Shown: positions 39,647 through 48,244 of the stretch, piece after piece
Numbering within the stretch: the first letter of the stretch is position 1
How the letters are laid out: every line of letters begins with the position of its first letter
Source: Fibrobacter sp. UWH6
Lineage (GTDB): Bacteria > Fibrobacterota > Fibrobacteria > Fibrobacterales > Fibrobacteraceae
DNA length: 64,000 bases
NCBI RefSeq assembly: GCF_900142465.1
Contig: NZ_FRAX01000014.1
Coordinates: 1-64,000, forward strand
Direction of reading: 5' to 3'
Program-made: the position numbers and the translations under genes
Notes under the pieces: generated by a model
Database searches by the model: none
Seen by the model: the letters and a program-made list of their open reading frames with translations, nothing else
What the model was told of the DNA's origin: nothing

Positions 39647-41049
39647 TGCGTTTCTTTTTGTCCATAGCCGCTTTCGCCAGCTTGATGCTAACTGGTTTGT
39701 CGTTGGTCGCCTGTGCCGATGACAAGTCTGTCGCTGGTATAGAAATTGGCAACCCGTCCCTGGATAATCCTATCGCCGATGGGGATACCACGGGACAGGA
39801 TTCTATTCCCGTGATTACTCCGGATGATTCCATTCTTCCGGAACCGGAAGAACCTGTGTCCCTGCCGCTTACCGCTAGCTTTGTTGTGGATTACGATAAG
39901 GGTACTGCCGCCCGTGCGCTTACAAAGGCTTCCTCCAGCGATAGTGCTGTGATTCTGGATACCTTTGCACTGGAACTGACGAATGTCCGTACATACAACA
40001 GCATTTACGTCAGTGTGACGGACACCATATTGACCCGCGGTCTGACGGTCTGGCCCTACGAAGGGTCCGACGTGGAAACCATGCCTATTTCCTTTACGGA
40101 ACAGTCCTTTGTTGAAGAAGATTTCAGCAAGATCGACCTGTTGCCTGAATCGGACTTCTACCTGAAGGAAATTGGTGTTTCCTTCAAGCCCCATAAGGCC
40201 GGCAAGGTTTATGGCCGAGTGCTGCGCGATGGTAAGTATGTTCCCTTTATCTTTAGCCTGTCTCACTTCCAGGCTTTGCAGTTGCGCTATCATTATTCCC
40301 AGATTGAAATCGATTCCGCGAAGAATGTGGCAAACCTGCAGGTGGAGTTCCGCGTCAAGAAGTTCGCTGACGGTCTTGACTTCTCCAAGGCTGATTTGTC
40401 TGACGGCGTTATCCTCATCGACGAAAAGAATAACGCGGCCCTTTGGGATTCTCTGAATAACCGCTTCATTCCTAGCTTCCAGCCGCTGCGCTATAAGTAC
40501 CTGGAAGTTGGCGAAGCTGATACGGCCGGTGTCGAAAATGTGGAACGCATGGACTACGTGAACGACATCTGGAAGAATATCGCTGCAGGTCTTGGCGAGA
40601 ACACCTTGATCAATGGAAACTTCAAGTCTCCCTTTACCACCGATTGGATCTTCAAGACCCAGCTTGGCGGCAAGGCCGACACCGCTATCGTTACCGAAAG
40701 GAGTGGCGACCGTATCATGAAGGTGAACGTGACCAAGGGTGGCAACTACTCCTACAGCGTTCAGCTCATGCAGGAGAATGTGGCTCTCATTGCCGGTGTC
40801 AAGTACAAGTGTATCTTTACCATCTGGTCTGAAGTGGAAGGTGAGATTACGGTTAGAATCGGTTCCTACTCCACTTACGAAGCGGTTGGCTTCTCGGAAC
40901 ACAAGGAAGTGGCACAGACCGGTCAGTCTATCGAGATTGAATTTACTCCCGAAGTGAACGATCCCTTTGCCCGCTTTGAACTGAATCTGGGCAAGACGGA
41001 AAGAGTCCTCCGAATCAAGGAAGCCCAGGTCCTTCGTTTGAGTAAGTAA
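39646..41049 (+). CDS. Large lipoprotein with C-terminal CBM4/9-like domain
   Basis: 467 residues. The signal ends in LSLVACADD (lipidated Cys near residue 22). A Pro/Asp-rich spacer leads to a beta-rich domain (about 75-290) with TFALELTNVRTYNSIYVSVT, which resembles a DUF4382-like fold. The last ~140 residues (LINGNFKSPFTTDW, GGNYSYSVQLMQENV, VKYKCIFTIWSE) match carbohydrate-binding module family 4/9. It is therefore probably an envelope protein that binds sugar chains. It is translated together with the TIGR02147 regulator just upstream; a terminator follows. Confidence 0.75.
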   Translation: MRFFLSIAAFASLMLTGLSLVACADDKSVAGIEIGNPSLDNPIADGDTTGQDSIPVITPDDSILPEPEEPVSLPLTASFVVDYDKGTAARALTKASSSDSAVILDTFALELTNVRTYNSIYVSVTDTILTRGLTVWPYEGSDVETMPISFTEQSFVEEDFSKIDLLPESDFYLKEIGVSFKPHKAGKVYGRVLRDGKYVPFIFSLSHFQALQLRYHYSQIEIDSAKNVANLQVEFRVKKFADGLDFSKADLSDGVILIDEKNNAALWDSLNNRFIPSFQPLRYKYLEVGEADTAGVENVERMDYVNDIWKNIAAGLGENTLINGNFKSPFTTDWIFKTQLGGKADTAIVTERSGDRIMKVNVTKGGNYSYSVQLMQENVALIAGVKYKCIFTIWSEVEGEITVRIGSYSTYEAVGFSEHKEVAQTGQSIEIEFTPEVNDPFARFELNLGKTERVLRIKEAQVLRLSK

Positions 41050-41072
41050 GATCGCAAGGAAACAACGCAGAC

Positions 41073-41103
41073 TTTTAAAGGCATCCTGGTGGGTGCCTTT
41101 TTT
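41073..41103 (+). terminator. Terminator after module 1
   Basis: aaaggca (41073-41079) pairs with tgccttt (41090-41096), with further pairing of cc and gg inside, then a T run. Confidence 0.8.
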
Positions 41104-41164
41104 CTATAACTTTGATGGAACGTCTATAACCATTATCCTTTAACCTTTCTAATTTTATAGCACT

Positions 41165-42943
41165 ATGGCAATGATTCCTACTTTAAAAGACAATCTCGTT
41201 ATCGAGAATATCCGCCCGAACATCGAGGGCGGCCGTTTCATGATCAAGCGCGAACCGGGTGATTCCGTGACCGTGCAGGCAGACATTTTCCGCCACAGCC
41301 ACGAGAAGTATGACGCCGCAATTTTTTACCGACATGTCCCCGTAGAAGGCAAGGCCAAGAAGACCGCCAAGGCCGCAGCAAAGCCTGCCGCCGTCAAGTG
41401 GGAACAGGCTCCCATGCATTTCGTTGACAACGACCTCTGGGAAGGTTCCTTTACCGTCAACAACATCGGCTATTACGAATACAAGGTTTGCGCCTGGACC
41501 ATCGAGCCCAAGGACAAGCCCACCGAAAGCCCGGTGATGAAGCTCCGCGTTGACCCGGCTTATGCACGTACCGGTACTTGGTACGAAATGTGGCCCAAGT
41601 CCCAGGGTACCGACGCCACCAAGAGCGCTACCTGGAAGGACTGCGAAAAGCAGCTGGACTACATCGCTGACCTCGGCTTCGATACAGTTTACCTGGTTCC
41701 CATTCACCCCATTGGTGTCACCAACCGTAAGGGTGCCAACAACGCCCTCCACGCCAAGACCGACAAGAAGGGTAAGCCCCTGGAACCGGGTTGCCCCTAC
41801 GCAGTGGGTAATAAGTTCGGCGGCCACTATGCTACCGACCCTGAACTGGGCTCCATGAAGGACTTTGAACATTTTGCCAAGGCTGCACGCTCCAAGGGTT
41901 TGCGCCTGGCTCTGGACATCGCCTTGAACTGCTCCCCGGATCACCCCTACGTTAAGGAACATCCGGAATGGTTCTACCACGAACCTGATGGCTCCATCAA
42001 GTTTGCTGAAAACCCGCCCAAGAAGTACGAAGACATTTACCCCTTCGACTACTACAACAAGAACTACAAGGAACTCTGGCAGGAAATCGAAAACATCATC
42101 CTGTTCTGGGCCGACAAGGGCGTGGAAATCTTCCGTATCGATAACCCGCACACCAAGCCCTTCCCGTTCTGGGAATGGCTCATCGCCGACGTCAAGGAAA
42201 AGCGTCCGGAACTGGTGTTCCTGGCAGAAGCCTTCACCCGTCCCAAGATGATGCATCGCCTGGCCAAGGCTGGCTTCGACATGAGCTACACCTACTTCGC
42301 ATGGCGTAGCGCCAAGTGGGAATTCGAACAGTACCTGAAGGAACTGACCCAGTCCGACGCCAAGGAATACATGCGCGGCATCTTCTTCCCGACCACACCG
42401 GACATCTTCCCCAAGTATCTGGCTTACAAGGGTGCAAATGCCTTCAAGCAGCGCTACTTCCTGGCTGGTACCCTTTCCAGCCTTACCGGTATGTATAACG
42501 GTTACGAACTCTGCGAAAACATTCCGTCTCCCATCAAGGAAGAACTGCAGGATTCCGAAAAGTACCAGTACAAGGTTCACAACTGGGCCGGCCCCGGCAT
42601 CCAGGACTTCGTCCGCCGCGTGAACACTGCCCGCCTTGAACATCCGGCTCTCCAGGAATACGACAACCTGGACTTCCACTACTGCGCCAACGACCAGCTC
42701 ATGGTTTACTCCAAGAAGTCTGGCGAAGACGTTCTCCTGTTCGTCTGCAACATGGACATGGACAACGCCCAGGAAGGCATGGTGGAACTGGATATGTCTA
42801 AGCTCGGCCTGAACGAAGATTCCTTCTTCTTCCTGAAGGACTTGCTCACCGACGAATCCTTCGTCTGGCGCGGCAACAAGAACTTCGTCCGTCTGGATCC
42901 CAACAAGGCTCCTGGCCATCTCTTGGTTCTTAAAAAGATCTAA
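41165..42943 (+). CDS. glgE: Alpha-1,4-glucan:maltose-1-phosphate maltosyltransferase (GlgE)
   Basis: 592 residues. The N-terminal beta domain begins with VIENIRPNIEGGRFMIKREPG, typical of GlgE. The GH13 barrel has VYLVPIHPIG, GGHYATDPELG and, with the nucleophile Asp326, the FRIDNPHTKPFPFWEW segment, then general acid Glu355 in FLAEAFTRP. The N-terminal Asp-rich and Ala-Lys-rich insert (about 58-75) differs from actinobacterial enzymes, and the protein is somewhat shorter (about 660 there). It extends glycogen-like glucans from maltose-1-phosphate. Partner genes (treS, pep2, glgB) are not in the window. Strong codon bias suggests high expression. Single gene with its own terminator. Confidence 0.88.
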   Translation: MAMIPTLKDNLVIENIRPNIEGGRFMIKREPGDSVTVQADIFRHSHEKYDAAIFYRHVPVEGKAKKTAKAAAKPAAVKWEQAPMHFVDNDLWEGSFTVNNIGYYEYKVCAWTIEPKDKPTESPVMKLRVDPAYARTGTWYEMWPKSQGTDATKSATWKDCEKQLDYIADLGFDTVYLVPIHPIGVTNRKGANNALHAKTDKKGKPLEPGCPYAVGNKFGGHYATDPELGSMKDFEHFAKAARSKGLRLALDIALNCSPDHPYVKEHPEWFYHEPDGSIKFAENPPKKYEDIYPFDYYNKNYKELWQEIENIILFWADKGVEIFRIDNPHTKPFPFWEWLIADVKEKRPELVFLAEAFTRPKMMHRLAKAGFDMSYTYFAWRSAKWEFEQYLKELTQSDAKEYMRGIFFPTTPDIFPKYLAYKGANAFKQRYFLAGTLSSLTGMYNGYELCENIPSPIKEELQDSEKYQYKVHNWAGPGIQDFVRRVNTARLEHPALQEYDNLDFHYCANDQLMVYSKKSGEDVLLFVCNMDMDNAQEGMVELDMSKLGLNEDSFFFLKDLLTDESFVWRGNKNFVRLDPNKAPGHLLVLKKI

Positions 42944-42983
42944 GAGTTGAACGTCGCGGCCTCGCGAACGAAACTTTTTCAGG

Positions 42984-43016
42984 AAGTACCGACATTTTTG
43001 CCGGTACTTTTTCTTT
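42984..43016 (+). terminator. Terminator after glgE
   Basis: aagtaccg pairs with ccggtactt around acatttttg, then a T run. The rest of the gap before the next gene has two cttcact-type heptamers (43046-43063). Confidence 0.85.
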
Positions 43017-43067
43017 TTTGCATATATATTAATCAAGTAAACTATTCACTCTTCACTCTTCACTGCC

Positions 43068-43823
43068 ATGATTGATATTTATTCTCTCGCAAAAAATCCC
43101 CTTGTTTTTCAGAAGCCCCGTACCGTTACGTCGGCTTATATTGACGTGTCCGGGAAAATGGGCGTGGCCCAGACGGTTCTTATGGTCCAGGATAACCTCT
43201 GTGAAAATCTGGGGAAACTCAAACAGGATAATTTTTTCGTAAAGGAAAAGGGCGGCTATTGGGTTATTTCCAAGGCCAAACTGAAATTTTTCCAGCGCCC
43301 GTTCTGGGGTGATAAGGTGGTGACGACTTCATACCCTACAAGTAACAGCCTGATTCGAACTTATGAAAGTACCGCCATTACCACAACCGAGGGCGAACCC
43401 ATTGTGTTGGCCGTACAGGAGGCCTGCTGCCTGGATTTGGTACGTCATCGTCCCATGAAACTTTCTACGGTGGGCTTTCCTACAGAGGGTTTCCCGGAAC
43501 AGGTCCTCGATGACAAGTTTACCAAGTTCGAAGTGACTCCCGATGAGTACGAAGAGATTTACCAGCAGCGGGTTCTGCCTCAGCATCTGGACATGTCTCA
43601 TCATATGAACAACATCAAGTACATCGAATTGTCGATGAACGTGTTCTCTTCTGCAGACTGGGAACTTTGTACTCCCTCCGAAATGGAAGTCCATTTTTTG
43701 GGAGAGTCCATGGAAGGAACTCTGCTGAAGATTTTCCGTGCGGACCACAAGGGCGCCACCTACATGAAGATTGAAGATGAGACAGGACGTCAGGTCTTCG
43801 AAATGAAAATCAAGATGAAATAA
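43068..43823 (+). CDS. Acyl-ACP thioesterase (double hot-dog)
   Basis: 251 residues. Two hot-dog repeats are visible. The first has TVTSAYIDVSGKMGVAQTV and AKLKFFQRPFWGD, and the second has QRVLPQHLDMSHHMNNIKYI with the conserved N-x-H-like stretch and MEVHFLGESMEGT. This plan matches FatA/FatB-like bacterial acyl-ACP thioesterases, which release fatty acids from acyl carrier protein. Chain length cannot be predicted. A weak start context and short heptamer repeats precede it. Confidence 0.8.
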   Translation: MIDIYSLAKNPLVFQKPRTVTSAYIDVSGKMGVAQTVLMVQDNLCENLGKLKQDNFFVKEKGGYWVISKAKLKFFQRPFWGDKVVTTSYPTSNSLIRTYESTAITTTEGEPIVLAVQEACCLDLVRHRPMKLSTVGFPTEGFPEQVLDDKFTKFEVTPDEYEEIYQQRVLPQHLDMSHHMNNIKYIELSMNVFSSADWELCTPSEMEVHFLGESMEGTLLKIFRADHKGATYMKIEDETGRQVFEMKIKMK

Positions 43824-43827
43824 AAAA

Positions 43828-43846
43828 CGCGGCAGTAATCGCCGCG
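43828..43846. terminator. Terminator between thioesterase and CBM9-like gene
   Basis: cgcggc pairs with gccgcg across agtaatc. The T tract is better on the minus strand (tttttta), so it mainly ends the CBM9-like gene; the plus strand has cacttt. Confidence 0.7.
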
Positions 43847-43850
43847 CACT

Positions 43851-44402
43851 TTATACAAATTCTCTGAAGAATTCGGGCCGGTGAAAATCCGGCTTTTCTG
43901 TTTCTACGGGGAAGGCGCTCAGATAGTGGGGCGACTGGGACTTGTCGCCGCATTTATAGAGGTTGCCACGAAGAGACTTTCCGACAAATGAATTCAGCCC
44001 GAAGAGGCTGGCGGGAATCTGTACGGTCATTCCCCAGCAGACCAGGTTCCCGGCGACGCTGGCCACTTGCTTTGTGCGGATGACCTTGTTGATGTCTTCC
44101 TGGGACAGGGTGGTACGGTTGTTGCGATCTGGCCCGTGGGCTGCCAGCAGGAAACCTCGGCTTGTCGTTTCGAAGTTGAAGTACTCGCTGGGGTTTGCTG
44201 GGTTCTGCAGGAAAATTTCTACGCAGGAATCTTCCCAACTGCGGCCGTTGTCTTCTTGCACTTCGGCACGGAAGCAGGTGTCGGGTTCCTCGATGGTAAA
44301 GCTGACGGTAAAATAGTCGGCGCTGATTTCTACGTCGGCAAGGACTGAGGGGAGAACTTTTCCCTGATTCTGAGGCCAGTTTAGATTTGCATTAAGAAGC
44401 AT
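43851..44402 (-). CDS. Carbohydrate-binding family 9-like protein
   Basis: 183 residues. The core ISADYFTVSFTIEEPDTCFR, WEDSCVEIFLQNPANPSEY and YFNFETTSRGFLLAAHG is the beta-sandwich plan of CBM9-like proteins. No signal peptide is visible when starting at ATG 44402 (MLLNANLNW), so it may be cytoplasmic or the true start may be unusual. The frame is open seven codons further but only with ATT. Ligand unknown. It is divergent from spoVG and shares the 200-bp control region with a palindrome at 44420-44437. Confidence 0.7.
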   Translation of the reverse strand: MLLNANLNWPQNQGKVLPSVLADVEISADYFTVSFTIEEPDTCFRAEVQEDNGRSWEDSCVEIFLQNPANPSEYFNFETTSRGFLLAAHGPDRNNRTTLSQEDINKVIRTKQVASVAGNLVCWGMTVQIPASLFGLNSFVGKSLRGNLYKCGDKSQSPHYLSAFPVETEKPDFHRPEFFREFV

Positions 44403-44419
44403 GGCTATAAGATAGATAA

Positions 44420-44437
44420 TCACTGATTAATCAGTGA
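44420..44437 (+). promoter_or_regulatory. 18-bp palindrome upstream of the sigma-54 promoter
   Basis: TCACTGATTAATCAGTGA is a perfect palindrome, about 72 bp before the -24 element of the spoVG promoter. The distance and symmetry suit an enhancer-binding-protein site. A second partial tgattaatc unit follows it. Confidence 0.5.
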
Positions 44438-44508
44438 TTAATCGCTGCTTAATTTAGAATGAAAAAATGGGAATGCCTTTTTTTGATGAAAAAGGGCGTT
44501 TTTGTATT

Positions 44509-44524
44509 TGGCATGGCTTTTGCA
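44509..44524 (+). promoter_or_regulatory. Sigma-54 promoter of spoVG
   Basis: TGGCATGGCTTTTGCA has GG and GC separated by ten bases, the defining -24/-12 spacing of sigma-54 promoters. The transcript would start near 44535, about 70 bp before the spoVG ATG. No competing housekeeping promoter is seen between it and the gene. Confidence 0.65.
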
Positions 44525-44603
44525 TTAAGGGGGGCGTCATCGGACGGTTCTGGTAAACCGTTAGATGTTGGATAAGTTAACGCCAATGACTTAGGAGGTC
44601 TTT

Positions 44604-44930
44604 ATGGCAGAACAGATAAAAGAAAGTGAAGTCAAACAGGCAACAAGTCAGTTTGATTGTCTTGCAGTCACCAGTGTCCAGGTTTTCCCTTTTAAGGAAG
44701 GACCTAGCATGGGACATATTAAGGGGCTTGCCACCGTAGTCCTGAATGACCAGATGTTGATTCGTGGTCTTCGTGTGATGGATGGTGAAAACGGTATGTT
44801 TGTGGGCTATCCGAACGATCCTTTCTATAAGGGCGAGGAATTCCGCACCATTTGCTCTCCCGTTACCCGCCAGCTCCGTGAGCACATCGAAAACTGTGTT
44901 CTTGAACGCTATCAGGCCGCCATGGCCTAG
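44604..44930 (+). CDS. spoVG: SpoVG family RNA-binding protein
   Basis: 108 residues. After a 20-residue charged start the SpoVG core appears: VTSVQVFPFKEGPSMGHIKG, LNDQMLIRGLRVMDGENGMF and YKGEEFRTICSPVTRQLREH. SpoVG proteins bind RNA or DNA and adjust cell division, metabolism or virulence in other bacteria; their job here is unknown. A good ribosome site (aggagg, eight bases before ATG) is present. It is driven by a sigma-54 promoter, so expression should need an enhancer-binding protein. The ComM-like gene begins ten bases after its stop. Confidence 0.92.
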   Translation: MAEQIKESEVKQATSQFDCLAVTSVQVFPFKEGPSMGHIKGLATVVLNDQMLIRGLRVMDGENGMFVGYPNDPFYKGEEFRTICSPVTRQLREHIENCVLERYQAAMA

Positions 44931-44940
44931 GAAGGTTCTC

Positions 44941-46500
44941 TTGTTCCATAGAATCCGTTCTTACTGCCTGTTTGGAATAAAGGCTGTTCCCGTAAGCGTC
45001 GAGGTCGACGCCTCTCAGGGGCTGCCGGGTTTTACTTTGGTTGGATTACCTGACAATGCGGTAAGGGAATCTAGGGAACGAGTGGTCTCGGCCATCCGTT
45101 CCATAGATAAGGTGGTGACAGGTTTCCGAACGACGGTGAACTTGTCGCCCGCGGATTTGCGGAAGGAGGGCAGTGCCCTTGACCTGCCGTTGGCTATCGG
45201 TCTTCTTGTGGCTACCGGCGAAATTGAAGTTCCTGATTTGGAACGGTTGGTGTTTGTGGGGGAACTTTCCCTAGATGGTTTGCTGAAGCCTGTTCGTGGA
45301 GTCCTTTCGGTGGCCATGAGTCTCCCTGATCGCAAGAGAGACGTTCTTGTGGTGCCTCGGGGGAACGAACGGGAGGTGCGTCTTGTAGAAGGTGTGCGGT
45401 ACGTGTGTGCGGATTCCCTAAGGGAATGCGTTGGTGTGTTAGAAAAGGGGGCTGTGTCTAAGGCTGTTTCGGCGGCGGGACTGGCTGCCGCGCATGGAGC
45501 GGAGAGGGGCGCTGGACAGGGGTATGCCTGCATACAGGGAATACCAGACTTTAAGAATGTCATCGGGATGGAAGGGGTCAAAAGAGCTCTTGAGGTGGCT
45601 GCTGCCGGAGCCCATAATTTCCTGTTGGTTGGTTCTCCCGGTGCGGGAAAATCATTATGTGCCAAATGCCTTCCGGGAATCCTCCCCGAAATGACGGATG
45701 AGGAAATTCTCGAGACGACCCGCATACATTCCTGCGCAAGGGCTGCAGGGGATATGGAATGCTTTAAGCCGGTAATGGTTCGTCCTATCCGGACGCCACA
45801 CCATTCGGCGTCTATGGTGTCTCTTGTTGGGGGCGGCGTGCATTTGCGGCCTGGGGAGGCTAGCATGGCTCATAATGGCGTTTTGTTTCTTGATGAACTC
45901 CCCGAATTCAACCGCAGTGTCCTGGAGGCTTTGCGAGAACCGATGGAAGAGGGACTCATTTCGGTGAGCCGGGCTAGCGGAACGGTCGTGTGGCCTGCTC
46001 GTTTTATGATGGGGGCTGCCATGAATCCTTGCCCCTGTGGCTATGCCATGGATGCAAAACGGAGCTGTACGTGCCTGCCGGAAGCCCGCAAGCGGTATCA
46101 GGAAAAAATTTCGGGACCGCTGCTGGATCGTATCGATATCCAGGTCAGTGTGCCCTCTGTGGAGGCATCCCAGTTTGCCAGCGGGGCCACTATATCTGAG
46201 ACTTCTGCAGACATTCGCAAGCGGGTCTGTGAGGCTAGGGCCTTGCAGAGGGATCGCTTTAAGAATCTCCCTTTCAAGACCAATGCGGAAATGTCGTCCG
46301 AAGCGGCGAAATCGTTCTGCAGGTTGTCTGCAGCTACCGAGCGTTTTGCCATATCTGCCGCCGACAAGATGGGCTTGAGTGCACGAGGCTACTTCAGGCT
46401 CCTGAAGGTGGGACGGACCATAGCTGACCTTCGCGGGGCTCCTGCCGTCGAAATTCTGGACCTGTCCGAGGCGCTTCGCTATCGTTCCTTTCGCTCCTGA
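44941..46500 (+). CDS. ComM/YifB-family Mg-chelatase-like ATPase
   Basis: 519 residues. The N-terminal lobe (VEVDASQGLPGFTLVGLPDN, AVRESRERV) is the Lon-protease-like ChlI fold of YifB. It is followed by the AAA ATPase with Walker A GSPGAGKS, Walker B LFLDELPEF and the MNPCPCG loop. ComM drives branch migration during integration of transformed DNA. No ATG fits, so I place the start at TTG 44941, with aggaagg (44929-44935) at the right distance; the frame also stays open upstream through spoVG. It is probably co-transcribed with spoVG from the sigma-54 promoter. Confidence 0.88.
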   Translation: MFHRIRSYCLFGIKAVPVSVEVDASQGLPGFTLVGLPDNAVRESRERVVSAIRSIDKVVTGFRTTVNLSPADLRKEGSALDLPLAIGLLVATGEIEVPDLERLVFVGELSLDGLLKPVRGVLSVAMSLPDRKRDVLVVPRGNEREVRLVEGVRYVCADSLRECVGVLEKGAVSKAVSAAGLAAAHGAERGAGQGYACIQGIPDFKNVIGMEGVKRALEVAAAGAHNFLLVGSPGAGKSLCAKCLPGILPEMTDEEILETTRIHSCARAAGDMECFKPVMVRPIRTPHHSASMVSLVGGGVHLRPGEASMAHNGVLFLDELPEFNRSVLEALREPMEEGLISVSRASGTVVWPARFMMGAAMNPCPCGYAMDAKRSCTCLPEARKRYQEKISGPLLDRIDIQVSVPSVEASQFASGATISETSADIRKRVCEARALQRDRFKNLPFKTNAEMSSEAAKSFCRLSAATERFAISAADKMGLSARGYFRLLKVGRTIADLRGAPAVEILDLSEALRYRSFRS

Positions 46501-46547
46501 TTGAACGTTGTAAAAGAACTTTCTCCTTCGTCCCCTCATCACAAGCA

Positions 46548-46575
46548 AAGCGCCTCTCCTAACGGAGGGGCGCTT
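46548..46575. terminator. Bidirectional terminator between comM-like gene and folB
   Basis: aagcgcctctcc pairs with ggaggggcgctt across ctaac-type loop bases; A-rich and T-containing flanks fit both converging genes. Confidence 0.85.
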
Positions 46576-46604
46576 CTTGCTTAATCTCTTGTTTTATCTC
46601 TAGC

Positions 46605-46970
46605 TTAGCGTCGCATCCTAATGGATGATTCTGCCCCGACGCAATCAGGGATGGCGCACGGCTTTCTGACGGAAACCTCGACGGCCTGAGCCTTGGGATA
46701 ATTCCCGAGAATGCGTTCGGCGCAGCGGTACACCAGGGTTTCTTCCAGCTGGAAACAAGAAAGGCGGATAAACCCTTTCAGGTCTTCCGCCAGTTGTGCA
46801 TAGTCTATGGAGTGTGCCAGGTCTTCGTTTCTGGCAGCGAGGGTAAAATCAGACCAGACGGTCACGTTCAGTACGATCGGCTGTTCGTTTTCGCGTTCAT
46901 AGGGAAGGGTCCCGATGATGCAGTCGAAAGTAAGGTCCCGAAGGCTGATTTTACCGAGTTCTGTTACCAT
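46605..46970 (-). CDS. folB: Dihydroneopterin aldolase
   Basis: 121 residues, the family length. ISLRDLTFDCIIGTLPYERE is the FolB start (IIG.LP.ER), IVLNVTVWSDF is its second strand and LEETLVYRCAERIL contains the conserved glutamate. It cleaves dihydroneopterin in folate synthesis. The ATG lies inside the last codons of the upstream secreted-protein gene (7-bp overlap), an odd partner for a folate gene. Confidence 0.88.
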   Translation of the reverse strand: MVTELGKISLRDLTFDCIIGTLPYERENEQPIVLNVTVWSDFTLAARNEDLAHSIDYAQLAEDLKGFIRLSCFQLEETLVYRCAERILGNYPKAQAVEVSVRKPCAIPDCVGAESSIRMRR

Positions 46971-47992
46971 ACGTAGAGAACGACTGCGCCTGCGATAGAT
47001 GCGCCTGCTACGCCGAACCAGATGTTACGGGCAGAAGCATAGGAATCGTGGGTCTTCTTGTTTTCGTTCATACGGTTCTGGAGGCTCTGCATGGTCCAGT
47101 AGACGGGGCCTTCTTCGGTGGTTCTAAGCACGTACTCGCCCTTGGAAATCATCACTTCTTCACAGCTGGGGTTGCCGTTACAGGCGCGGAGGAGGTTGCC
47201 CTTAAGTTCGTCCAGGTTGTCGTAGGCGCTCTGGGCCTTGTTGGCTTCCTTCTGCTGGAGGATGCCCATGACGATGCTTGCTGCGGCCAGGGCGGTGAGA
47301 CCCACTGCGCTCCAGAAGCGGACTTCGTCAGCGATACCGAAACGGTCGCCTACGTTGCCTGCTGCGTCGCTGGCTGCCTGGTCACGGCTGTCGGCTGCAG
47401 AGTTGTCTATCGGAGCGGTAGTCTTGTACTGGAAGACATCATCATCGTCTTCACAATCTTCATCGTCGTCGCAGTATTCGTCACTGCTGGTTGCAGCGGC
47501 AGCGGTTTCGGCGACAGGTTCGTCGGCGCCTTCGCCCTTGAGGGTCACGGGGCTGCCGTCAATGAAGACGATTGCAGAGGAAAGGCCGTCGGCGAAGACG
47601 GACTTGCCATCGAAGTATACCTTTTCGACGTCCTTGTCGGCGTCCATGCCGCGCTTGGAGTAAACCTTGGCGGTCAGGAGCTTGGAGTAGTCGACGCCGT
47701 CAGCGGTCATGGCGGTCATGGAGGACAGGTCGCCTGCGGAGCCCTGGTAGAGCTGGTAGGTCGCGTCGTTGTCGCCGAACGGGTCTACAAACTTCTGACG
47801 GACGACCAGACGGCCATCCTGGAGGGATTCCACTTCGTCTGCCGGGATGGTCTTCAGTTCGCCACCGAATTCGGCAGAGATGTATTCGTCGGGAGTACCG
47901 GCGTCCTTAGCATCAAATTCATTGATATCGTACGGACCGGCAAAAGCGGACACGACAGAAAGGCACAGGGCCCACAAAATTGAACGTTTCAT
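46964..47992 (-). CDS. Envelope protein with acidic Cys-containing segment and two membrane helices
   Basis: 342 residues. A signal peptide ends after VSAFA. The first ~150 residues are beta-rich, with AEFGGELKTIPADEVESL, VKLTGEG-like strands and VFIDGSPVTLKG. A very acidic stretch with YCDDDEDCEDDDD (about 170-185) follows and may bind metal. Two hydrophobic helices lie at about 225-245 (VGLTALAAASIVMGILQ) and at the C-terminus (WFGVAGASIAGAVVLYVW), with a Cys pair (ACNGNPSCEE) between. I recognise no family. It shares a promoter region with pgk (divergent) and overlaps folB by seven bases downstream. Confidence 0.7.
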   Translation of the reverse strand: MKRSILWALCLSVVSAFAGPYDINEFDAKDAGTPDEYISAEFGGELKTIPADEVESLQDGRLVVRQKFVDPFGDNDATYQLYQGSAGDLSSMTAMTADGVDYSKLLTAKVYSKRGMDADKDVEKVYFDGKSVFADGLSSAIVFIDGSPVTLKGEGADEPVAETAAAATSSDEYCDDDEDCEDDDDVFQYKTTAPIDNSAADSRDQAASDAAGNVGDRFGIADEVRFWSAVGLTALAAASIVMGILQQKEANKAQSAYDNLDELKGNLLRACNGNPSCEEVMISKGEYVLRTTEEGPVYWTMQSLQNRMNENKKTHDSYASARNIWFGVAGASIAGAVVLYVW

Positions 47993-48244
47993 TTGATAAC
48001 TCCAATATGGACTATTTTTCGTGAAATATATAAAAAAAAGATTGAAAATTCACAAAGGAAAGTTTTTTGCAGTATACAAAGGTAAATGATTAAGGGATAG
48101 TCGGATAGATGATACAAATTATATAAAGAAAAGTTTACAAAAGTGTGCTTTGCATAGTTGATTTGTGCATTTGACCATGTTTTTTTGCCCCCTTTTACTA
48201 TATTTTAGTCCGTAAATTTTAACTCTAACCAGAAGGTGCTAATC

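Noticed and set aside
41183-43036. A 617-codon minus-strand open frame across glgE
   Set aside because: Shadow produced by the strong codon bias of glgE; GlgE catalytic residues are all on the plus strand.
44782-44940. An N-terminal extension of the ComM-like protein through spoVG
   Set aside because: The translation upstream of TTG 44941 has no similarity to the family and merely overlaps spoVG in another frame.
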